A DNA stretch of 64,000 nt from contig JAFDWU010000002.1 of NCBI GenBank assembly GCA_018268315.1, forward strand, positions 597,153 through 661,152, read 5' to 3'. Shown here one piece after another: positions 58,345-64,000 of the stretch. Numbering within the stretch: position 1 is the first letter of the stretch; each line of letters begins with the position of its first letter. A program made the position numbers and the translations under genes. The notes beneath the pieces were generated by a model. That model searched no databases. It was not told the DNA's origin and worked only from the letters and a program-made list of their open reading frames with translations. The stretch comes from Armatimonadota bacterium. GTDB lineage: Bacteria > Armatimonadota > Fimbriimonadia > Fimbriimonadales > Fimbriimonadaceae.

Positions 58345-59163
58345 TCCGGTTCTTGCCTGCAGCAACTCCTTCGACATAGCATCCACGGTTACGAACGTGT
58401 AGCCTTTCTTCTTCGCGTACTCGATTATTTGCGGCAGCACATCCAAGGTTTGCTGCACCCCGTCGTGCAGCAGGATGATGCCGCCGTTGCTCAGGTTCTT
58501 CAACGTGTCCTGCTCGATCACGTGCGTACCCGGCTGGGCGTAATCGCCGGGGTCGTCGGTCCACAGCACCGTCGTTAGTCCGTTTGCCTCCGCGCCGAGG
58601 ATCACGTCGCGATCGTAATCGCCCCCTGGCGGACGGCAGAACGCCGGGCGCTTGCCAATTAGCTTTTCGATGAGATCGTTGCAGGCCCGGTACTCGGTCT
58701 GCACCTCGCGCGGCGGGAGGTGCGTCAGCATCACATGGCTGAAGGTGTGGTTGCCAATCAGGTGGCCGCCCGCCGCTTCGGCGGCGATGAGCTGCGGATA
58801 CTGCTCCGCCATAAAGCCGACCACGAAGAATGTGGCGGGTATCTTCTCCCGCTTCAGAATGTCGAGCAGCTTCAGCGTGTAGATCGGGTGAGGGCCATCG
58901 TCAAAGGTCAGCGCGAGCCATTTCTTCGAATGATCCCCCCTTATGAGGACTGGAAGGTAGTTGCCGCGTCGAGCGTCTCGCTTCGCTTGCGCTTGGAGTT
59001 CTTCTGGCGACTTGTAGACCTCTTGCTGGGCGCGCTGCCAATACTTATCGAGCCGGTCCTCCACCATCTTGTTGGTCAGCCCCTTGCGATGCACCACGGT
59101 AGGGCCCGGCGGCTTTTGCGGGCTAAAGGCAGTCAAGATGGCAAGGAGCAGTAGCGGTCGCAT
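58333..59163 (-). CDS. Polysaccharide deacetylase (NodB homology)
   Basis: 276 residues. A short signal peptide, then NodB domain: motif 1 LTFDDGPHP (catalytic Asp and metal Asp), motif 2 GNHTFSH (HxxxH), motif 3 RPPGGDYDRDV, motif 4 LWTDDPGDYA, and motif 5 ILLHDGVQQT. It should remove acetyl groups from peptidoglycan or an exopolysaccharide outside the inner membrane. Convergent with the PEP-CTERM gene cluster. Confidence 0.93.
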   Translation of the reverse strand: MRPLLLLAILTAFSPQKPPGPTVVHRKGLTNKMVEDRLDKYWQRAQQEVYKSPEELQAQAKRDARRGNYLPVLIRGDHSKKWLALTFDDGPHPIYTLKLLDILKREKIPATFFVVGFMAEQYPQLIAAEAAGGHLIGNHTFSHVMLTHLPPREVQTEYRACNDLIEKLIGKRPAFCRPPGGDYDRDVILGAEANGLTTVLWTDDPGDYAQPGTHVIEQDTLKNLSNGGIILLHDGVQQTLDVLPQIIEYAKKKGYTFVTVDAMSKELLQARTGLGR

Positions 59164-59197
59164 TGACCGTTAAGACGAACCCGGCGCATCAATGAAA

Positions 59198-59959
59198 CTA
59201 GGGAGAGGTGGTTATGCTTGCACCGCCACGAGTCCGAATGCTCAATGTTGGATTTCCGGCAAACACAGCGGTACTCGCCTTCTTTGCCTCACCGACCACG
59301 TTGCCCGATACTCGCGCCTTTAGGACGGAGGCGTTGTTAAGGTTCAAATCCATGTACGCCGCTGCTAGCCGACTAAGGTCTGCGTTGGAAGCAAAGCTCG
59401 AAGTCACCTGAACTGCGCCCGCTTCACCGACGATCTTCGCCTTTGCGTCGCGGTACAGCGTCAGGTTCAATGAGCCACCGATCACGCGTCCGAAGGTTAC
59501 GTGCGAGGAGTCGTATGCGCCGACCGTCAAATCTCTGGACTTGCCTTCAACTTCTACATTTGAACCCATCATCGCCGCGATCCGGAAACGGCTCGCGTTG
59601 AGCCCCTTCACCTTCCACAAGGATCCTGACGAGGCGGTAATGGCCTCGATGAACGGGGCGTGGATGGTCACCGTCAGGGGTTTAGCCAGCGGCTGCGAAC
59701 CGCTTAACGCCACGTGCAGTCGTGCATTTTCAGTTGAAAGCACAACGCGGCGGGCTTCATCGGCAGGGCCACTGATTTCAACAGGGCCCGACGCCCCTAG
59801 GATTAGGTTCACATGAACTGGCGCTTCAACCGAGATTTGGTTAAAGCCCGGACTCGCTCCGCGCTCGGCCGGTCCGGTTATAGGCTCCTGCCCCGGAATT
59901 TGGCTCGAATGTCCAGTCATGCCGACGCCCGCAAGCACCAGCAACAACGAAACTTTCAT
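59198..59959 (-). CDS. GIN-domain (DUF2807) secreted protein, copy 1
   Basis: 253 residues with signal peptide (VSLLLVLAGVGMTG) and a strong AGGAGGTG ribosome-binding site. The putative auto-transporter adhesin head GIN domain starts FNQISVEAPVHVNLILGASGPVEISG, with repetitive beta turns (NASVLKARVSGNV, NPTLSIRTRGGASI) at the end. Surface or periplasmic role; no catalytic residues known. Confidence 0.82.
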   Translation of the reverse strand: MKVSLLLVLAGVGMTGHSSQIPGQEPITGPAERGASPGFNQISVEAPVHVNLILGASGPVEISGPADEARRVVLSTENARLHVALSGSQPLAKPLTVTIHAPFIEAITASSGSLWKVKGLNASRFRIAAMMGSNVEVEGKSRDLTVGAYDSSHVTFGRVIGGSLNLTLYRDAKAKIVGEAGAVQVTSSFASNADLSRLAAAYMDLNLNNASVLKARVSGNVVGEAKKASTAVFAGNPTLSIRTRGGASITTSP

Positions 59960-60047
59960 CGACGCACCTCCTGTGCATTATTAAGAGGTGGACGGTTTTG
60001 AACCTAATCCGGGGTTCGGATTGTTAACAAAAAGGTCGAGAAAGTGC

Positions 60048-60833
60048 TTAGCCCGTATGCACGCTCGAAACGCCGGTGGATTCAACTTCCACTGTCGGAT
60101 TTCCAGAAATGCGAGCGCTGCTTGCGCCATGAGCCTGGCCGGTTACTTTCTCGCGAACGCCAGCCTCAATGCTGGAAGCGCCGGAAATAACCATGTGCAG
60201 AGTTCTGCCCGAACCATCAAGGTGCAGGTTGGACGCGCCCGACTCTTCGATGTCCATCGAGCCAACCGAACCAGTGAGCTTGGCTGTCGAAGCGCCCGTG
60301 AGCTCTGCGGTCAGATCGCCGCCTTCCATCTTAAGCGTTTTCACCTGAGATGCGCCGTTCAGATGCAGCTTCAGGCTCTTCACCGTACCCTCCACATTGA
60401 ACGTGCTTGCGCCAGAGCCGATGAGGGAGAAATCGCCGGCGTTGATGCCTTTTACGGTCCATGTCGTCGCGCCGCTGCCATTAATTTCGTCGAGCGACTT
60501 GGCGTAGGCAGTCACCACGATCTGCTTCTTCAGCTCGTGATGGCCCTCAAGCGTAATCGAAAGGCGACCGTCCTTCACCTCGGTCTTGATGTCCTTCATG
60601 ATGTCGGAGGGAGCGTCGATCTTCAGCGGGCCGCTTTCGCCCACCGTCAGGTTCACCTTCATTGCGCCGCCAACGCTAATCTTATTGAACTCGCCAGGCG
60701 TGCGAGTGTCGGTGGTAATCGGGCCGGTGGCTAGCTGACCCTCGCCAACTGAGATATCGAGGTGGGAAAGGCCGTCCATGCAGCCGGTGGCTGCGATGCC
60801 GGATAGTGCGATGAGTGAACCTATAAATTTCAT
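60048..60833 (-). CDS. GIN-domain (DUF2807) lipoprotein, copy 2
   Basis: 261 residues from the ATG at 60833, with AAGGAG eight bases upstream. Lipoprotein signal ends SGIAATGC (lipobox). GIN domain FNKISVGGAMKVNLTVGESGPLKI, then a right-handed repetitive beta part (GASTFNVEGTVKSLKLHLNGASQVKTLKMEGGD is one run, split by short turns). It is paralogous to copy 1, 88 bases downstream. Confidence 0.82.
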   Translation of the reverse strand: MKFIGSLIALSGIAATGCMDGLSHLDISVGEGQLATGPITTDTRTPGEFNKISVGGAMKVNLTVGESGPLKIDAPSDIMKDIKTEVKDGRLSITLEGHHELKKQIVVTAYAKSLDEINGSGATTWTVKGINAGDFSLIGSGASTFNVEGTVKSLKLHLNGASQVKTLKMEGGDLTAELTGASTAKLTGSVGSMDIEESGASNLHLDGSGRTLHMVISGASSIEAGVREKVTGQAHGASSARISGNPTVEVESTGVSSVHTG

Positions 60834-60890
60834 TGCGAACTCCTTGCCATATCGTAACACGAAACTTTTCGTACTACTAGGTCTAAGAGA

Positions 60891-61469
60891 CTACGCGCGG
60901 TAGGTGAGGATTTTTTCCGCGTACCGGGCCATCACGTCGTATTCCAGATTTACGGGGTCGCCTGGCTTAAGATCGCCCAGGTTCGTTTCCTGTAGCGTGT
61001 GAGGAATGATCCAGATGCTGAGGGTGTTCTCCAGCGGCTCAACCGCCGTAAGGCTGATGCCGTTGATGGAGATTGAGCCTTTGTCGATGACGTAGCGCGC
61101 GCCCTCTTCGGGGATTTGGAATCGGAATTCGTGAGAGCCTTCGAAAGCGGCGCTGCCAAGGAATTTGCCCACGCCATCCACGTGGCCCTGCACGTAGTGA
61201 CCGCCGAACCGCTCGCCCACCTTCATCGCGCGCTCCAGGTTCATGCGCTGGCCCGCGTGCAACCCGCCGAAGGCGGTGCGGCGCAGGGTCTCCTCGCTGA
61301 GATCAAACTCCAACCCGTTCTTGAAGCCCACTAAGGTTAGGCAGCAGCCGTTGATGGCGATGCTCTCGCCGATTTGCCAGTCGCTAATGCCCTCTGGGGC
61401 TTGGATGATCAGGCGAAAGTTTTCGAAGCTGAGAACGGGGACGACGTGCTGAATGATGCCCGTGAACAC
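60891..61469 (-). CDS. ribE: Riboflavin synthase (alpha subunit)
   Basis: 192 residues, two lumazine-binding repeats. Seen: MFTGIIQHV at the start, SIAINGCCLTLV, DLSEETLRRTAFGG, GGHYVQGHVDG, then repeat 2 with GSISINGISLTAV and IIPHTLQETNLG--KPGDPVNLEYD. It turns two 6,7-dimethyl-8-ribityllumazine into riboflavin. It is downstream (3 bases) of the degenerate receiver gene and likely in its operon; no other rib genes are nearby. Confidence 0.95.
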   Translation of the reverse strand: MFTGIIQHVVPVLSFENFRLIIQAPEGISDWQIGESIAINGCCLTLVGFKNGLEFDLSEETLRRTAFGGLHAGQRMNLERAMKVGERFGGHYVQGHVDGVGKFLGSAAFEGSHEFRFQIPEEGARYVIDKGSISINGISLTAVEPLENTLSIWIIPHTLQETNLGDLKPGDPVNLEYDVMARYAEKILTYRA

Positions 61470-61472
61470 GGC

Positions 61473-61835
61473 CTAAATCCAGGTGCTGGCGCGGCGGAAC
61501 ATCTTGGCGGTAACCGGGCGCTGGATATTGCTTAGCACGAAATCCGGCCAACCGATGACGAAATCCATCTCGTAATCGGCGGGGGTGGAGATAAGGATGA
61601 GGGGGATTTCGCTGGCCTTGGGGTGTTCCATCTTCGCCATCGCGAATTTCTCGTATCCGGCGACTTCGTGGGCCTTTTCCAGGGTGGCAAGCTGGTCTAC
61701 AAAGATGAGGTCATATCCCGCGCAGCACTCCAAAGCCTCTCGCCAATCCGGCATGCAGTGGCATTCGTACGGCGTCAGTCCTTCTTTGGCCGCGACCGCT
61801 ACATCGGGGTCCCGGGTGATGACCAAGAATTTCAT
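61473..61835 (-). CDS. Degenerate response-regulator receiver-like protein
   Basis: 120 residues, one CheY-like domain: FLVITRDPDV for the first strand and acidic pair (only one Asp), YDLIFVDQLATL for the phospho-acceptor strand, and LILISTPADYE for the Thr/Ser strand. The conserved Lys that follows strand five is missing (NIQRPVT). It may not be phosphorylated. No output domain. The gene abuts ribE, which could mean co-expression. Confidence 0.6.
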   Translation of the reverse strand: MKFLVITRDPDVAVAAKEGLTPYECHCMPDWREALECCAGYDLIFVDQLATLEKAHEVAGYEKFAMAKMEHPKASEIPLILISTPADYEMDFVIGWPDFVLSNIQRPVTAKMFRRASTWI

Positions 61836-61956
61836 CGATTCAAAACCTTACCCGGATTCAACGCCAACTTCATCCCCGCGCATTTGCCGGGGTTTTGGTT
61901 AATTGCCACTTGGCGGCGGCGTCATTGCCAGCATGTTGATTTAGTGATCCAGAACC

Positions 61957-61985
61957 TTGACATGTTGGGCGTACCATTGTAAGAT
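61957..61985 (+). promoter_or_regulatory. Sigma-70 promoter for the gene at 62074
   Basis: TTGACA, 17-base spacer, TAAGAT. A near-consensus promoter ending 88 bases before the start codon. Confidence 0.7.
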
Positions 61986-62073
61986 ATTGACGTGGTCAGC
62001 CGAAAGGTCCCTCGGCCCCCGCTGAATCCCTTAGAAGCCCCTCTGTACTATCCGGACAAGTGAAACTGTACTC

Positions 62074-62691
62074 ATGAATGAATCAAGCCTTATCTTCAAG
62101 AAAGGGGCGATTGTGGTCGCGATCGGCTTGTTCCTCTTCTTCGTATATCCAACCCCTTACGAATACACCAGGAAGGCACCCGATGTTTGGAGAGTGAATC
62201 GGTTCACTGGCCAAAGAGACATTTCTACTGCCGACGGTTGGAAATCGGAATCTGAGATCGAAAGGAAGAACGCTGAAGCCGAGACAAAGGCAAAGCAGGC
62301 ACTGCAAGCTGATGATGAAAAGCTGAAAGCCGGTCAGATACTGGGGCCAATCTCAATCGGCGCAAAGGGGCAGTATTCAGTTTTCCTAACAATGGCCTAT
62401 ATTGACTCCAAGTGCATCTGGCGGGCCGAAGTTAAACCATTCAGTGGCGAAATAAGACACTACTTGGAACCAAACCCTTATCAATATCCGACGCATACGG
62501 TCTTAAACTCATTGCAGGTTGACTTGCTGGGTGCTAATAATCTTACAATCCGCAAGCTGATCAATGATGATGGTGCATTGATTAGTGATGGAAAGGAGGG
62601 CTTTGCTGGCTTTAGCGTCTCTGGCTCAAGCTACATGTCCAAGGATGAATACAAATCGGTAAAGGCTTTCACATGCACATGGAGATGGTAG
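62074..62691 (+). CDS. Hypothetical single-pass membrane protein
   Basis: 205 residues. One hydrophobic segment (about 11-26, AIVVAIGLFLFFVYP) anchors a soluble part with a charged helical section (ESEIERKNAEAETKAKQALQADDEK) and a beta-rich C-terminal half with a cysteine pair. No family recognised. Codon use and base composition look more AT-rich than the genes to the left. Confidence 0.6.
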   Translation: MNESSLIFKKGAIVVAIGLFLFFVYPTPYEYTRKAPDVWRVNRFTGQRDISTADGWKSESEIERKNAEAETKAKQALQADDEKLKAGQILGPISIGAKGQYSVFLTMAYIDSKCIWRAEVKPFSGEIRHYLEPNPYQYPTHTVLNSLQVDLLGANNLTIRKLINDDGALISDGKEGFAGFSVSGSSYMSKDEYKSVKAFTCTWRW

Positions 62692-62763
62692 TCTAGGACC
62701 TCAGATATTGAACCTGCGTTCATTTTAAACGTAGCCTTACCACTATCGCGCCCCATTTAGAAA

Positions 62764-63966
62764 TCAGGGCATAAGCGTAATCAAACCTTTAACCACGGGA
62801 AGCTCAAAAGCCCAACGTGTGAAGAACGGGAGGTCGTTAATGCGACCGATCCTTTTAACCGTTACCAAGTCTTCGCTTCGCCTTTGGTTCGCGGTCGGCT
62901 CAGGACTGCTCCTCTTTGCAATTCTTGCGAGATCGTCAACATCCTCAGCTGATGAGTCTGAAGGCCGAATCTGTATAGCCCTTACCGCATGCGCACGGGC
63001 GACTTCAACGTCCCCGACGGCGTCTGCGACCTTTGCGAGTGTGGCGCAAGAGTCATAGGTCAGTCCGCCTAGTGCCTCAGCCTTAAGCAAGCACTCCTCA
63101 GCTGCTCGGTAACTAGGTGTAGGATCGGGCGGATCATTGTCACCCTGATCCGCAGCCAACCTCTCCGCTTCGGATACATATTCCATGCCCAAGTCAATCC
63201 ATGGTTGCTGCTGCCTTGGCGCTGCTACCACGGCTTGTTCTAGCTGGTGCCGGTCTAGCTCCGAAGAATAGACCGAGTGGCTTATAAAGCCAACAATAAC
63301 GACGATACTAAGTGTCCATTTCAGCAAGACAGCCGGTGTCTCTGGTTCATCGACCTTGTTGCCTATGGCCGAACACACTATGCTGCCCCACGCGCACAGC
63401 GCAAATATAGTCGTCCTCACGAGCGTGGCAATCGTTGGAATTCGCTCCCAAAAACTCCGGTCCATATCGTACATAAAGGCAAGGCATACAGCTGAGGCAA
63501 AGCCCACTGAGAGTCCGAATTTATATCTATTGATCCATTTCTCTCTTCGCCTGTGGCCAATATATGTGCACAATCCGAGATAGACAAGATTAAATGGCGC
63601 AAGGATGCAGAAGTATAGGGCCACCGCTCCATAAACAAAGATATTGAGCATTGACCACATAAGCGCAGATACGAAGATTCCCAAGGTGATCAGGACGAGG
63701 AGAACATCGCAGGCCCAAACGGCAACTCCGTGAGGTGTCACTGGCGGAGTTGGAAATACCACGTAATCAAGCGAAAGCAACACGGCGAACGCCCATATGC
63801 AGATTAGCCACAGAATACGAGGTCTTGAGCTTCTATCAATGTGGAAACGCTCTAGGACAGCCATGGCCGCCTTCTTCTGGCTATCAAGCAAGGCTTCCAG
63901 TATCAAGCGCGGACGCTGGAAATCAGGTCCAAAACTTTCTGAGTCAGTTTGTAAAGCGATACTCAT
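62764..63966 (-). CDS. Hypothetical multi-pass membrane protein with TPR-like tail
   Basis: 400 residues. About five to six membrane helices (residues 50-235), preceded by a soluble N-terminus (ILEALLDSQKKAAMAVLERF) and followed by a helical region that could form one to three TPR-like repeats (PWIDLGMEYVSEAERLAADQ, SYRAAEECLLKAEALGG, VEVARAHAVRAIQIRP). No family recognised. Composition is AT-richer than average for the window, as for its neighbour, so the two may share a recent origin. Confidence 0.6.
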   Translation of the reverse strand: MSIALQTDSESFGPDFQRPRLILEALLDSQKKAAMAVLERFHIDRSSRPRILWLICIWAFAVLLSLDYVVFPTPPVTPHGVAVWACDVLLVLITLGIFVSALMWSMLNIFVYGAVALYFCILAPFNLVYLGLCTYIGHRRREKWINRYKFGLSVGFASAVCLAFMYDMDRSFWERIPTIATLVRTTIFALCAWGSIVCSAIGNKVDEPETPAVLLKWTLSIVVIVGFISHSVYSSELDRHQLEQAVVAAPRQQQPWIDLGMEYVSEAERLAADQGDNDPPDPTPSYRAAEECLLKAEALGGLTYDSCATLAKVADAVGDVEVARAHAVRAIQIRPSDSSAEDVDDLARIAKRSSPEPTANQRRSEDLVTVKRIGRINDLPFFTRWAFELPVVKGLITLMP

Positions 63967-64000
63967 CAGCTGAGCCTGTATCTCATCTCCTTCTCAAGGC

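Overview
The window looks like the chromosome of a free-living, Gram-negative-type (diderm), moderately GC-rich bacterium of the Armatimonadota, most likely close to Fimbriimonas. This rests on gene content, not on a search: an SLH-domain outer-membrane porin, apolipoprotein N-acyltransferase and lipoproteins (diderm envelope), PEP-CTERM proteins, type IV-pilin-like proteins, FliS, a DUF1800 protein, an ARC/Mpa-type AAA ATPase, a Ycf45/SpoIIIAA-like R3H ATPase, and many small tandem families of secreted proteins. No phage, transposon, integrase or CRISPR array was seen.

Layout. 0-5 kb: 5' part of a heme A synthase gene, tyrS, a tandem pair of secreted paralogs, a DUF1800 protein and a cysteine-free DUF5679-like miniprotein. 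5.4-9.9 kb: a Fur-family regulator, then an envelope-stress module (ECF sigma, anti-sigma, HtrA protease) with a shared promoter motif, and a second ECF sigma gene facing a mini zinc-finger protein. 10-22.5 kb: SLH porin, copper-amine-oxidase-like domain protein, serC, a lipoprotein cyclophilin, tRNA-His, a PEP-CTERM protein, a pseudopilin, fumarylacetoacetase with an unknown partner, and a second HtrA. 22.6-30.5 kb: Ycf45-like ATPase, fliS, subtilase, prfB with a programmed frameshift, and a DUF1573 protein coupled to a tetraheme cytochrome.

30.5-35 kb is the most unusual part: two perfect DnaA boxes and an A-rich stretch lie just upstream of a co-directional trio encoding a DnaA-like AAA+ protein with a degenerate C-terminal domain, a CBS-GGDEF protein, and an ARC-type AAA+ ring ATPase. 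This is either a replication-origin-like locus or an undescribed regulatory system.

35-54 kb: rplA away from its usual operon with a structured leader, tandem S9 peptidases, a Clp1-like protein without a P-loop, lnt, three small secreted paralogs, an M48 protease, dapA-dapD, an ABC-F ATPase, an M50 protease, tRNA-Leu, an eRF1-fold-like protein, cysteine synthase and an AHSA1/ArsR pair. 54-64 kb: LysE exporter, dapB, three tandem PEP-CTERM paralogs (two with a hairpin touching the ribosome-binding site), a NodB deacetylase, two GIN-domain proteins, riboflavin synthase, a degenerate receiver and two unrecognised membrane proteins.

Coordinates are read by eye; start codons are placed from Shine-Dalgarno position, overlap with neighbours and family alignment from memory. 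Family assignments come from motif recognition, with no database search.
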